A DNA stretch of 48,553 bases. Source: Prochlorococcus sp. AG-686-J21 (GTDB taxonomy: Bacteria > Cyanobacteriota > Cyanobacteriia > PCC-6307 > Cyanobiaceae). The translations under genes and the position numbers were made by a program. Below the pieces are notes generated by a model. That model worked only from the letters and a program-made list of their open reading frames with translations, was not told the origin of the DNA and made no database searches. Positions 38,744 through 47,196 of the stretch are shown here, in pieces; position 1 is the stretch's first letter; each line of letters begins with the position of its first letter. Location of the stretch: contig QCVS01000013.1 of the NCBI GenBank assembly GCA_003210285.1, forward strand, positions 1 to 48,553. The letters run 5' to 3'.

Positions 38744-38921
38744 AATAAAGGGAAATAAAAATGATTATTTGATATTTTTATTAATCTCTTTAAGAGCTTC
38801 CTTACCTTCTTTCAGGGTTTTAGTTACTAACCAATAAAGGGAAATAAAAATGATTATTTGATATTTTTATTAATCTCTTTAAGAGCTTCCTTACCTTCTT
38901 TTAGGGTTTTAGTTACTAACC
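38744..38921. repeat. 89-bp tandem duplication
   Basis: Positions 38744-38832 are repeated at 38833-38921 with one C/T difference, and a third partial copy (AATAAAG) follows. The unit contains the 3' half of the small gene 38854-38973 with its stop, so the gene's end exists twice. Confidence 0.92.
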
Positions 38922-38973
38922 AATAAAGAAAGGAGAGAATTAAAATGGCTAATAGTATTAGAGAAGTAGTCAA
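38854..38973 (-). CDS. single-helix membrane protein (39 aa) with duplicated 3' end
   Basis: TTG at 38973 is the first usable start. TTSLILLAILILSFLYW is a helix, followed by LVTKTLKEGKEALKEINKN and IK. The last 26 residues' coding DNA is repeated downstream (stop again at 38765) through the 89-bp tandem duplication, leaving a headless copy that reads YWLVTKTLKEGKEALKEIN. Confidence 0.6.
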   Translation of the reverse strand: MTTSLILLAILILSFLYWLVTKTLKEGKEALKEINKNIK

Positions 38974-39033
38974 TTTTATAATAGTATTAGTTTAAATTCA
39001 CAAAAACTTAAAATTTATATTAAAAAATTATAA

Positions 39034-39213
39034 TTAATTTTTAGCGCTTGAATATGCAGGGATCATCATTCCACCATCTTGATCATCATTATCATCGTCA
39101 AATCCACCACCTAGGAACAACTCAACCAAAACTAATATTGCAATAGGATAAAAACACCATAATATCGCTGAGAATGGACTTATTGATGAAGCCGTTGAAT
39201 AGATTTCTGTCAT
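39034..39213 (-). CDS. membrane protein with DDNDDQDGG motif (59 aa)
   Basis: ATG at 39213. STASSISPFSAILWCFYPIA then ILVLVELFLGGGF make one helix, followed by DDDNDDQDGGMMIPAYSS. The acidic DQDGG motif is shared with the divergent protein at 40370-40504, which also has one helix before it. It resembles a Ca2+/metal loop. Function is unknown. Confidence 0.65.
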   Translation of the reverse strand: MTEIYSTASSISPFSAILWCFYPIAILVLVELFLGGGFDDDNDDQDGGMMIPAYSSAKN

Positions 39214-39517
39214 ATATGTACTTTATACAAAAAAAAAGTTAATTGTGGATATTTTGATCTGTTTTCTCTCCTGGAAATTTCATGAAATACAAAATGAAAA
39301 ATTAAAATAATACCAGTTAATGAAAGGGTCTAGAGAATAAATCTTTAAGAAATTATCTCCTTATTTGATTTCCAAATATAAGTTTTTAACTTATATATTT
39401 TCTACTAATTAATTGATATTGACGTCTTGAGATATATCAATGTGACAAATGTTACTTAACAATAATTGTGGAATTTGGATTCAAAAACTATTATTTATTT
39501 TGATTTTATAGTTTTTT
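39214..39517. other. intergenic stretch with small inverted repeats
   Basis: Two short inverted repeats, ATATAAGT/ACTTATAT near 39376-39396 and TTGATAT/ATATCAA near 39413-39440, could be regulatory sites between the divergent small genes. No ORF is supported. Confidence 0.35.
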
Positions 39518-39646
39518 ATGTTCTCTTTCACTTTTGACCCTTTAGCTGCAATTTTTGGTATTGCAGGATTAGTAGGGTTTGTTTTCTTTGTATCAGCGGC
39601 TAAAGGAACTTCAAGTATTAATACAAGTGCTAAAAAAGATATTTAA
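39518..39646 (+). CDS. single-helix membrane protein (42 aa)
   Basis: ATG at 39518. FSFTFDPLAAIFGIAGLVGF then VFFVSAAKGTSSINTSAK. The helix has glycine packing motifs like small photosystem subunits. No subunit signature. A soluble, basic tail ends KKDI. Confidence 0.6.
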   Translation: MFSFTFDPLAAIFGIAGLVGFVFFVSAAKGTSSINTSAKKDI

Positions 39647-39717
39647 GTTTCAAAATTGATAAATAATATTAAAAGTAATTTTAATTATCAATATCTTTTA
39701 GAAGGATTTATCAATCT

Positions 39718-39888
39718 TTAATTATCCCATTGTTTAGAAATAAATATCAGAAAACTCTCAATGTCTTCTTCTGGGCAATTAGTTTGATTTTGTAAATTAA
39801 TACATGTTTTTTTTATCGTTTCGAAGGCTTCTTTGACAGTTTCGTTTTTTTTGATAACTTCGAAATATTCATTGTCTGTGAAAGTCAT
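39718..39888 (-). CDS. small hypothetical protein (56 aa)
   Basis: ATG at 39888 is chosen over a TTG seven codons earlier. TFTDNEYFEVIKKNETVKEA, FETIKKTCINLQNQTNCPEE and DIESFLIFISKQWDN. Soluble, two cysteines. Similar in plan to 33230-33436. Confidence 0.6.
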   Translation of the reverse strand: MTFTDNEYFEVIKKNETVKEAFETIKKTCINLQNQTNCPEEDIESFLIFISKQWDN

Positions 39889-39988
39889 AAAAAATATATG
39901 TCTCAACAATTAATTTACTAATTCATATTAGCTTATAGACCAAAATTGATGAATTTATTGGGATATTTTTTAAATCTATTCTCTCAAT

Positions 39989-40270
39989 CTAAAAGTTTTT
40001 TTTGAAACTTTTAATTATTTGCCATTTGCAAGAAAGTCCCTCAGGAAATTCAACTAAGTATCCTGATTTAATTAAGAAACTTTCTCCGGCTTCAGTCTTA
40101 ATTTTTGCACCTTCAATTATTAAAAAATTTCTTTCCCCATGTAATTTTAAGAAAATTACATGGTTCGCACTCCCAAATACGCCAATTCTTTATTCCGTTC
40201 TAAATTATTACATTGAGGCTGCATGGAGAGTTGATGAGAACTTTTACCAGAAATACCTTGGAAGGGTCAT
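39989..40270 (-). pseudogene. cupin_3 (DUF861) pseudogene with four in-frame stops
   Basis: From ATG at 40270 one uninterrupted frame of 94 codons reads TLPRYFW, stop, KFSSTLHAASM, two stops, FRTE, stop, RIGVFGSANHVIFLKLHGER, NFLIIEGAKIKTEAGESFLI, KSGYLVEFPEGLSCKWQIIK and SFKKNF. The GYLVEFPEGLSCKW segment is the DUF861 cupin core (G-x-L-V-x-F-P-x-G-x-x-C-x-W). Stops at codons 9, 21, 22 and 27 break only the N-terminal third. A plus-strand open frame here is antisense to it. Confidence 0.75.
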
Positions 40271-40369
40271 TATAAATAAATTGTCAATTTGAATTATATT
40301 TGAACAATGTTAATTAATTTACAAATTTTTATTGATTTTTCTATTAATATCTAAGAAATACTTTTATTA

Positions 40370-40504
40370 ATGGACGAGCTTTCAGCCCTTTCTATTTCAT
40401 TATCAATAGCTTCACTTGGGATATATTGTTTATTTTTCGCTTCAAGTGATGATGATGATCAAGATGGAGGTCACTTGGTAAAGTCGGCTCAAAAAATCAA
40501 TTGA
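40370..40504 (+). CDS. membrane protein with DDDDQDGG motif (44 aa)
   Basis: ATG at 40370. One helix (LSALSISLSIASLGIYCLFF) then ASSDDDDQDGGHLVKSAQK. It shares the acidic DQDGG motif with 39034-39213. Nothing else is recognised. It sits just before a minus-strand membrane gene, ends two bases from its stop. Confidence 0.6.
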   Translation: MDELSALSISLSIASLGIYCLFFASSDDDDQDGGHLVKSAQKIN

Positions 40505-40505
40505 T

Positions 40506-40622
40506 TTAGGTAAATAATATATTTAACAAGGATTTATAGCCTATAAAACCTGCATATATACATGATAAGAAAATTAAATATACTTCAAAAATACCAAGTG
40601 TCTTTTTCTTTAAAATTTTCAT
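40506..40622 (-). CDS. single-helix membrane protein (38 aa)
   Basis: ATG at 40622. Basic start (KILKKKTLGIFEVY) then a helix (LIFLSCIYAGFIGYKSLLNI). Convergent, one base from the end of 40370-40504. Unknown. Confidence 0.55.
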   Translation of the reverse strand: MKILKKKTLGIFEVYLIFLSCIYAGFIGYKSLLNILFT

Positions 40623-40698
40623 ATTAAAAGCGTATATAAAATTAGTTTATTGCTTGTTTTTTCTAATAACATGAGTATTTATTACATAGATTTTTCTT

Positions 40699-41574
40699 TC
40701 ATAAAATTATTAAACATAAACCTAAAAATAATAACGAAGTAAATAATATAATACCTTTTGTTATCATTCCTTCTTCTTTACTTGAGAAAAAAAGAGAGAT
40801 TACAGGGGATATACTAAGTAAAGTCCACCCTATTCCTAAAGGAAGAGTCTTGAAAACAATTTGTTGCAGCAATATTCCTAAATTTGTTCCACAAAATATT
40901 GAGAGTAAAAATTTTTTTTGATCATTATCATCTAATTTCTTTAAGAAAAAATTAATTTTAAATCTTTTTATTGTTATTAAAAATATTATTGCCCCAAGTA
41001 ACCTAATCTCTGTTGTTTGGAAAGGAGATAGATTGCTTTCTAAAAATACTATTCGAGATAAAAGCCCCCCTGACACAGCACATAAAACTGATAAAAAAGG
41101 AAATACATAAATGCTTAGATTATTTTGTTCATTAATGGTGCTCAAACTATTAACTACAAGATTAGTTCTCTGCCTAAGTAGAATAAAAAGTGAAATTGAG
41201 ATAATGACTATCCCTGCATAAGATCTTAGTGCTAAGTTTTCATTAATAAAAATTTCACCAGATAATGCGGCTAATAGAGGAGATAATGTTTCGATAGATA
41301 GAGTTTTTCTTGTACCAATTATCTGTAGTGACTTTATATAAAAGGTATCTCCTAAACCTATTCCTATAACGCCACTCAGTAAAAGAGTAAGGATATATTT
41401 TGAATCAACTAAAAAACTGAAATTGATAAATGCAGGTAAAAAAATTAAAAATGCGATTATATTTTTTACTAAATTTATATCTATGGATTTATACTTCTCG
41501 GTCTGAGAACGCCATATAAAGCATGCATAAGTCCAAGATATTGCTGCTCCAAAAGCTGAAATAATTCCAATCAA
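40699..41574 (-). CDS. EamA-family drug/metabolite transporter (291 aa)
   Basis: ATG at 41574. Ten hydrophobic segments in two EamA repeats: repeat 1 starts IGIISAFGAAISWTYACFIW and has SGVIGIGLGDTFYIKSLQII; repeat 2 starts VFPFLSVLCAVSGGLLSRIV and has CGTNLGILLQQIVFKTLPLG. ETLSPLLAALSGEIFINENL is the loop typical of the superfamily. It exports or imports a small metabolite, not specified. Confidence 0.9.
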   Translation of the reverse strand: MIGIISAFGAAISWTYACFIWRSQTEKYKSIDINLVKNIIAFLIFLPAFINFSFLVDSKYILTLLLSGVIGIGLGDTFYIKSLQIIGTRKTLSIETLSPLLAALSGEIFINENLALRSYAGIVIISISLFILLRQRTNLVVNSLSTINEQNNLSIYVFPFLSVLCAVSGGLLSRIVFLESNLSPFQTTEIRLLGAIIFLITIKRFKINFFLKKLDDNDQKKFLLSIFCGTNLGILLQQIVFKTLPLGIGWTLLSISPVISLFFSSKEEGMITKGIILFTSLLFLGLCLIIL

Positions 41575-41597
41575 AACTAATAATTTTTAAAATTTTT

Positions 41598-41696
41598 TTA
41601 CTTTATAAATTGTGTTACGGCTAAAAAGACCACGTATAGAAGAATGATAAAACCTGGTAGATATTGTATTAAAGACTTTAATTTGTTAGTTTCCAT
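41598..41696 (-). CDS. single-helix membrane protein (32 aa)
   Basis: ATG at 41696. ETNKLKSLIQYLPGFIILLY then VVFLAVTQFIK: polar start and one helix. Upstream of the EamA gene by 24 bp on the same strand, so probably cotranscribed. Unknown. Confidence 0.55.
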   Translation of the reverse strand: METNKLKSLIQYLPGFIILLYVVFLAVTQFIK

Positions 41697-41947
41697 GATA
41701 TTAAAATTTGATATTTATATTTAAACAATATAAAGACTCCTTAAAGTAATTAGAAGCTGATAATTTAAGAAATTAACAAAAGGTTTAATACTAAAAATTG
41801 GAAAGGTAATTTATGAATAAGAAAATTATCAAAAAATTTATATTTTCCATGTTTATCTCTTAAATCAGTAATTATTATGTTGAATCAACCACCAAGCAAT
41901 TACTTTAATTTAATAATTATCTAATATAAGAACAAATTATCAATAAA

Positions 41948-42088
41948 ATGGAATTAATTAATAGAAATGATGTTTCGTTAGGTCTAGCGCCTTTCGATAT
42001 ATTAGGCTTTAAATCTGAAGAAGAACTTAACCAAGAAATTTTAAAGCTTACTAAGATAAGAAGAGAATTTGATACTGAGAATAAAGTA
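41948..42088 (+). CDS. small hypothetical protein (46 aa)
   Basis: ATG at 41948. ELINRNDVSLGLAPFDILGF is followed by a charged helix (KSEEELNQEILKLTKIREN, LILRIK). Soluble, no cysteines. No family is recognised. Confidence 0.6.
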
Positions 42089-42135
42089 ATCTAATCAATA
42101 TTTCTTAAAAGCTTGGTTCATAATTTTTAAAAAAT

Positions 42136-42366
42136 TTACTTATTTCTATTTGGATATAAACTTTCTAACTTTCTTATCCTTTCGGTTTTTGCGTTAATTC
42201 TCTCTTCCTTCTCTTTTCTCTTTATTTCATCATTTATTTTGTTTTGTCTATAACCAATCCAAAGAAGTACCCAAATTAATGTAGTTAATAGTAAAAGAGC
42301 TGTATATTGACCCGTCATTGGAAAGCTAGCTTCAGAATATTTGACGTAGGAAAATAATTTAACCAT
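42136..42366 (-). CDS. membrane-anchored coiled-coil protein (76 aa)
   Basis: ATG at 42366. Helix (TGQYTALLLLTTLIWVLLWI) near residues 18-37, then a Lys/Glu coiled coil (NKINDEIKRKEKEERINAKT, ERIRKLESLYPNRNK). Same plan as 36821-37051 but unrelated in sequence. Unknown function. Confidence 0.65.
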   Translation of the reverse strand: MVKLFSYVKYSEASFPMTGQYTALLLLTTLIWVLLWIGYRQNKINDEIKRKEKEERINAKTERIRKLESLYPNRNK

Positions 42367-42554
42367 TTAATTAAAATAATGTATAAAAGATTTTTGTGTG
42401 TTCACATAAACCATAAAATTTAAAATTCCTTTAATTATTATTCCCCATTTTTCAAGATAATTTAGTCTTGGCCTAGAAATTTTTATTTAAAATAATTTTT
42501 TTTTTATAAATTGAATTGCTACTATCAGATTAAGGAAATTTAGAGCCTACATTT

Positions 42555-43802
42555 TTGGACCCTTTTGATTTAGTAGTAGTTGGTGGTGGAGCAGCAGGTT
42601 TCATGACAGCAGTAACAGCCGCCGAAAATGGAGTTGAAAAAATAATAATTCTTGAAGGTTCCTCAAAACTTATGGAGAAAGTAAGAATAAGTGGAGGAGG
42701 TAGATGCAATGTAACTAATGCATCATGGATACCCAATGAGTTGGCAGAGAATTATCCTCGGGGTGGGATTAAGCTTTTGGAATCATTTAATCGTTTTGCC
42801 GCTGGAGATGTATTTGATTGGTTTGAGAAAAGAGGATTGAATTTAAAGATTGAGGCTGATAATAGAGTATTTCCAGTATCTGATTCGTCTTTAGATGTAA
42901 TAAGTTGCTTAAAAAAAAATGCAATTACTAAAGGGGTAGAGATATCAACTAAATTTTTTGTTAAAGAAATTTTAAAAACTTCAGATAACCTTTTTACTAT
43001 TCTTAATCGTGAAAAAAATTCGATAATTGCAAAAAATATTATTCTTTCTACTGGCGGCCATCCTAGTGGGCATAAATTAGCCAAAAATTTTGGCCATACC
43101 ATAATAAGACCTGTTCCATCCCTTTTTACTTTCTCTACAAAAGAAACAAAATTGAATGAATGTAGTGGGGTCTCTATTAAAAATATAGATATTGAAATCC
43201 AACTAAATAACAAATCTTTTAAAAATAGAGGAGATTTACTTATAACTCATTGGGGATTTAGCGGCCCTGCTGTCCTAAAGCTCTCTTCAATAGCTGCGAG
43301 AGAATTGTTTGACCAAAAGTATAAATTTAATTTAATAATTAGATGGTCAAACTTAGAATATCAAGAGTTAAAAGAAAAAATTGATAACCTTAAATTAAAT
43401 AATGGAAAATTAAACTTAATTAATTTAAGACCACTACCTTTATTAACAAAAAGGTTGTGGGTGTTCTTATTAAATAAAATGGAAATTAATAAAGATAAGA
43501 AGTGGTCAGATCTTCTTGCTGATGAAAGAGAGAAAATGATAAATAGCCTCTTGAAGGATATATATGTTATTTCTAGTAAGGGCCCCTTTGGTGAGGAATT
43601 TGTAACCTCTGGAGGAGTTTCAATAAATGAAGTTAATTTTAAAAGTATGGAAAGTAAATTATGCCCAGGTTTATTTTTTTCTGGGGAAGTTCTAGATGTT
43701 GATGGAATCACTGGAGGGTTCAATTTTCAACATTGTTGGACTAGCGGATGGCTTGCAGGACAGGCAGTCTCAAAGTTATTTAGTAAAGTGACAAATCAAT
43801 AA
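42555..43802 (+). CDS. BaiN/HI0933-type NAD(P)/FAD-dependent oxidoreductase (415 aa)
   Basis: TTG start at 42555. FAD site DLVVVGGGAAGFMTAVTAAE, then RISGGGRCNVTNASW (the GGGRCN motif of the family), an all-beta insert, and the C-terminal GEVLDVDGITGGFNFQHCWT then SGWLAGQA that closes the FAD pocket. BaiN family members act as reductases; in cyanobacteria the substrate is unknown. Length is normal. Minus-strand frames in it are antisense. Confidence 0.94.
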   Translation: MDPFDLVVVGGGAAGFMTAVTAAENGVEKIIILEGSSKLMEKVRISGGGRCNVTNASWIPNELAENYPRGGIKLLESFNRFAAGDVFDWFEKRGLNLKIEADNRVFPVSDSSLDVISCLKKNAITKGVEISTKFFVKEILKTSDNLFTILNREKNSIIAKNIILSTGGHPSGHKLAKNFGHTIIRPVPSLFTFSTKETKLNECSGVSIKNIDIEIQLNNKSFKNRGDLLITHWGFSGPAVLKLSSIAARELFDQKYKFNLIIRWSNLEYQELKEKIDNLKLNNGKLNLINLRPLPLLTKRLWVFLLNKMEINKDKKWSDLLADEREKMINSLLKDIYVISSKGPFGEEFVTSGGVSINEVNFKSMESKLCPGLFFSGEVLDVDGITGGFNFQHCWTSGWLAGQAVSKLFSKVTNQ

Positions 43803-43884
43803 GTTTATCTTCTTTTTATTAAGTATTCATGGGAAAAAGTTTTTTAAACGGAGAATACTTTTAAAGTTGAAAAACTAAAAAAGT

Positions 43885-44637
43885 ATGATGCAAAATCTAA
43901 TTCCTAAAAAGGAAGAAGAAGAAAGAAGGTTAAAAGCATTAGCCGAATATCGAATATTGGGAACGAAACCTGAATCATGTTATGACGATATTACAAAAAT
44001 AGCAGCTTCAACATGTAATGTCCCAATATCTTTAATGACATTAGTTGATAGAGATAAGCAATGGTTTAAGTCAAAAGTGGGCCTCGCAATATCTGAAACA
44101 AAAAGAGATTGGTCTTTTTGTACGCATGCTATTCAAGAAAATAGTCCATTAATTATTCAGGATGCTTTTCAGGATGAAAGATTTATCAATAACCCCTTGG
44201 TAACTGGTGATCCTAAAATTAGATTTTATGCTGGGTTTCCTCTTAAAAATAGAGATGGCAACAAGCTTGGAACCCTATGTGTTATTGATCGGAAACCGGG
44301 TAATCTCTCTGCAAAGCAATACAATGTAATGGAATTATTATCTAAGCAAATAGTTTCTTTTTTGGAATTAAGAAAAAAATCTCTTAATTTATTAGAGGCT
44401 TTATCTAATTTTCATAAACAAGAGGGCATATTATCAGTCTGTTCTTATTGCAGAGAAGTTAAAAATGACGAGGGTAATTGGATGCATTTAGAAAAATATC
44501 TATCAAAAATAAGCGATATTAGATTTAGTCATGGTGTTTGTGATCCTTGTATGGAAAAGCATTTTCCAGATGTGGTTGAGGTATGGAATAAAAAAGATTC
44601 TTTTCAGGAGGGCCAAAAAAGGTTCCAAAAATCCTAA
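43885..44637 (+). CDS. GAF-domain protein with C-terminal Cys cluster (250 aa)
   Basis: ATG at 43885. After a short helix (EEERRLKALAEYRILGTKPE) a GAF domain spans about residues 25-165 (YDDITKIAASTCNVPISLMT, FYAGFPLKNRDGNKLGTLCV, DRKPGNLSAKQYNVMELLS). A coiled coil leads to ILSVCSYCREVKNDEGNWMH and SHGVCDPCMEKHFPDV, the CxxC...CxxC module often found after sensor domains in bacterial kinases. There is no kinase, cyclase or output domain. It may signal by protein contact. Confidence 0.88.
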   Translation: MMQNLIPKKEEEERRLKALAEYRILGTKPESCYDDITKIAASTCNVPISLMTLVDRDKQWFKSKVGLAISETKRDWSFCTHAIQENSPLIIQDAFQDERFINNPLVTGDPKIRFYAGFPLKNRDGNKLGTLCVIDRKPGNLSAKQYNVMELLSKQIVSFLELRKKSLNLLEALSNFHKQEGILSVCSYCREVKNDEGNWMHLEKYLSKISDIRFSHGVCDPCMEKHFPDVVEVWNKKDSFQEGQKRFQKS

Positions 44638-44722
44638 ATCCAAAAATTACTTTTTTATTGAAAGCGTTTTTTGGACGAATATATATTTAAATAGCTAGAA
44701 TTGTATAAATTAAGACTTGCAA

Positions 44723-45208
44723 ATGTTACTAGGAACTTTATTCACGGGTGAAATAGCTAAAAGTGCATTGGTTGCTTATATCCATTACTTGGGAATTATA
44801 CTTTGCTTTGGATCTCTTTTATTTGAAAGGTTGACTTTAAAAGTTGATCTTAATAGAAACCAAACTATATCAATGGTTGTTGCAGATGTTATTTATGGCT
44901 TAGCTGGGGTTGCGATATTGGTTACTGGAATTCTACGGGTTAAATATTTTGGACAAGGAGGTGATTTTTATACAGAAAATCCAATATTTTGGATTAAAGT
45001 CTCTCTCTATATTTTGGTTGGATTATTGTCTCTATACCCAACAACAACTTATATTTTGTGGGCGATACCATTGAGTAAGAATAAATTACCTGAAATCTCA
45101 GAAAAACTTGTAAAAAGATTTAGATTTATCATCACAACTGAATTAGTTGGTTTTGCAACTATTCCGCTTTTTGCAACTTTAATGGCGAGAGGAGTAGGTT
45201 TAGGTTGA
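44723..45208 (+). CDS. DUF2214 membrane protein (161 aa)
   Basis: ATG at 44723 is preferred over TTG at 44717. Four helices: ALVAYIHYLGIILCFGSLLF, DVIYGLAGVAILVTGILRV, FWIKVSLYILVGLLSLYPTT and a C-terminal ELVGFATIPLFATLMARGVG. The AYIHYLG start and R-x-KYFGQG loop fit DUF2214. The stop overlaps the next start (TTGA). Function is unknown. Confidence 0.85.
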   Translation: MLLGTLFTGEIAKSALVAYIHYLGIILCFGSLLFERLTLKVDLNRNQTISMVVADVIYGLAGVAILVTGILRVKYFGQGGDFYTENPIFWIKVSLYILVGLLSLYPTTTYILWAIPLSKNKLPEISEKLVKRFRFIITTELVGFATIPLFATLMARGVGLG

Positions 45209-45756
45209 AAAATTCTTTCATTGAAAGAAATTGTTTAATAAGCAAAAATAAAGAATACAGATGGAGTTTAAGTTTTAAAATAAACAATTCAAAAAAAGAG
45301 ATAATTTTCATAGGGTTAAATCCATCTCTTTCAGATTCAAATTATATTGATAATACAACTAGGAAAATAATCAAAATCTGCAAAAACTATAATTATGGGA
45401 ATCTTAAAATAATAAATCTTTTCGCTTTAATTTCTAAAACTCCTGATAAGTTATTAACTCATAAGAACCCTGTTGGCTATTTGAACAATAACTTTATAAA
45501 TAAAAGTTTAAAATACTGGTCTGAAAATATAAATTGTCATTTGTGGTTGGGCTGGGGTAACAAAGGGATCTTTCTTAATAGGAATTACAAAATTTCTAAA
45601 AAAATAATGAATTCTTATTCAATAAAAAAAGACAATTTTGTGAATCCTTTAGGTCCGCTTTTTATAAAAAAAACAAAAAAACAAAATCCTATTCACCCCT
45701 TATATTGCTCTAATAATTCTTTGCTTCAAGCGGCATCTTCATTAATGTTCTCGTGA
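45205..45756 (+). CDS. DUF1643 family protein (183 aa)
   Basis: TTG start at 45205 overlaps the stop of the DUF2214 gene, so it is translationally coupled. YRWSLSFKINNSKKEIIFIG then LNPSLSDSNYIDNTTRKI, and LKIINLFALISKTPDKLLT, are the DUF1643 signature; HLWLGWGNKG follows. These domains are found in phage and bacterial genomes and have no known activity. Lysine-rich. Confidence 0.9.
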   Translation: MKNSFIERNCLISKNKEYRWSLSFKINNSKKEIIFIGLNPSLSDSNYIDNTTRKIIKICKNYNYGNLKIINLFALISKTPDKLLTHKNPVGYLNNNFINKSLKYWSENINCHLWLGWGNKGIFLNRNYKISKKIMNSYSIKKDNFVNPLGPLFIKKTKKQNPIHPLYCSNNSLLQAASSLMFS

Positions 45757-45820
45757 TGCAAAAAGATCTAATGCTAATATTTTAAAAATATGTTAATTTT
45801 AAAAATATATAACTATTGAG

Positions 45821-45949
45821 ATGAAAATCTCTAAACAATTTCAAAAGCTAAAGAACTTAAATGTTAAAGCAGAAAACTGCTTAACAAGAGATGAGGCAAA
45901 AAAAATTATTAGTAAAGCAATCAAAGCACAAAGTAAAATAACTTTTTAA
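45821..45949 (+). CDS. small basic hypothetical protein (42 aa)
   Basis: ATG at 45821. KISKQFQKLKNLNVKAENCL then TRDEAKKIISKAIKAQSKIT. All-helical and basic with one cysteine, possibly RNA- or protein-binding. Lone gene between DUF1643 and pirin. Unknown. Confidence 0.6.
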   Translation: MKISKQFQKLKNLNVKAENCLTRDEAKKIISKAIKAQSKITF

Positions 45950-46046
45950 AAATAATTTTTGTCTGTTTTAATTTCTCTCAACTCCCATAATTGAACTCCT
46001 CAGTAAAGATAAATAAAAATTTTATAAAATTTCCTTACATCTTTTT

Positions 46047-46778
46047 ATGGCTTTAAATTTTCTCAAATTCAGAAAATCTAATGAAAGATTTAATACAAAG
46101 AGAGAATGGCTTGATTCAAAACACTCATTTTCTTTTGCAGAATACAGGGAGCAATACTGGGATAATTTTGGAAAGATTAGAGTAATTAATGAGGATATAA
46201 TTTCTCCTAATTCAGGCTTTGATACTCACTCTCATTCGAATATGGAGATAGTCACAATAGTTATAAAAGGCGAGATTACACATAGAGATTCATTAAATAA
46301 TTTAGGAATAATCCATGAAGATGAAGTGCAGGTCATGTCTGCAGGAAAAGGAATTTCTCATAGTGAAAAAAATGAAAAAAATACAGACTGCAAATTATTT
46401 CAGATATGGATATATCCTGATATACAAGGTCTCAAGCCGTCATATAATCAAATCTCGATTAAGAATACTTCTGGAAATAATTTGATTATTGGTTATTTAA
46501 AAAAAAACAATTCTCAGCTTTTTATAAACCAAGATATATCTATATGGAGATGTAAATATAACCTTTTGAACAAAAAATATTTGCCTTCAGAAATAAAAAG
46601 ATTTAATTGGATTCAAATAATAGAGGGTGATTTATTAGTAAGAGATAAAAATAATAAATTAAGTAAAAAGCTTTCTTCTGGTGATGGTTTAGGATTTGAG
46701 ATTTCTGATTTTTGCGATATAGATATTCAATCAGATACTAACGTCGATATGCTCCTATTTTCTATGCCTAAGATATAG
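46047..46778 (+). CDS. pirin-family protein (243 aa)
   Basis: ATG at 46047. The N-terminal cupin carries the metal ligands: H-x-H in GFDTHSHSNMEIVTIVIKG, the distal H in GKGISHSEKN, and E after it. FNTKREWLDSKHSFSFAEYR is the pirin opening. Some members oxidise quercetin; others bind transcription factors. The C-terminal cupin is degenerate (IQIIEGDLLVRDKNNKL). Confidence 0.93.
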   Translation: MALNFLKFRKSNERFNTKREWLDSKHSFSFAEYREQYWDNFGKIRVINEDIISPNSGFDTHSHSNMEIVTIVIKGEITHRDSLNNLGIIHEDEVQVMSAGKGISHSEKNEKNTDCKLFQIWIYPDIQGLKPSYNQISIKNTSGNNLIIGYLKKNNSQLFINQDISIWRCKYNLLNKKYLPSEIKRFNWIQIIEGDLLVRDKNNKLSKKLSSGDGLGFEISDFCDIDIQSDTNVDMLLFSMPKI

Positions 46779-46786
46779 TATTAGTT

Positions 46787-47095
46787 TTAAGAGTCTTTTT
46801 TGAATGCGTTTAGAGCTTGTAATGCCATATTTAGATGAACTTCCATAGCACCTAAAGCAATTAAGGAATTTGAAGATTTATCTTTTAATAAGTTTTTATT
46901 CCGCTTAGAAATTGTCTTAATAACATCCTTAGTTACTATCTCCCAATTTTCAATTAATGCATCAAATTCTTGTTTTTCTAAGGTATCAGAAAATTTTTTA
47001 TCATCAGAAGCATTAAGATCTTTGTGTGCATTTAGCATCAAATAAGTTAATTTTTTATAGCTGATTGCTTGAGGTAAATTGTTAGATTCACTCAT
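46787..47095 (-). CDS. helical hypothetical protein (102 aa)
   Basis: ATG at 47095. An all-helical, soluble protein (ISYKKLTYLMLNAHKDLNAS, KQEFDALIENWEIVTKDVIK, SLIALGAMEVHLNMALQALN). It is convergent with the pirin gene, eight bases apart. No cysteines or metal sites. No family is recognised. Confidence 0.7.
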   Translation of the reverse strand: MSESNNLPQAISYKKLTYLMLNAHKDLNASDDKKFSDTLEKQEFDALIENWEIVTKDVIKTISKRNKNLLKDKSSNSLIALGAMEVHLNMALQALNAFKKDS

Positions 47096-47196
47096 GTTAC
47101 TTACTATCTAGTATTTAAAATTTAACTAAATAAGATGAAATTTGCTAGTAGTGAATTGGTTGTAATGACCGACCTGGTGATTAGTTCAACTAAATT

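Noticed and set aside
40002-40292. Plus-strand 96-codon frame
   Set aside because: It is antisense to the cupin_3 pseudogene on the minus strand, whose residues match a known core; the plus frame has a TTG start and no recognisable features.
42752-43723. Minus-strand frames inside the flavoprotein gene
   Set aside because: Antisense to a clear BaiN-type coding sequence.
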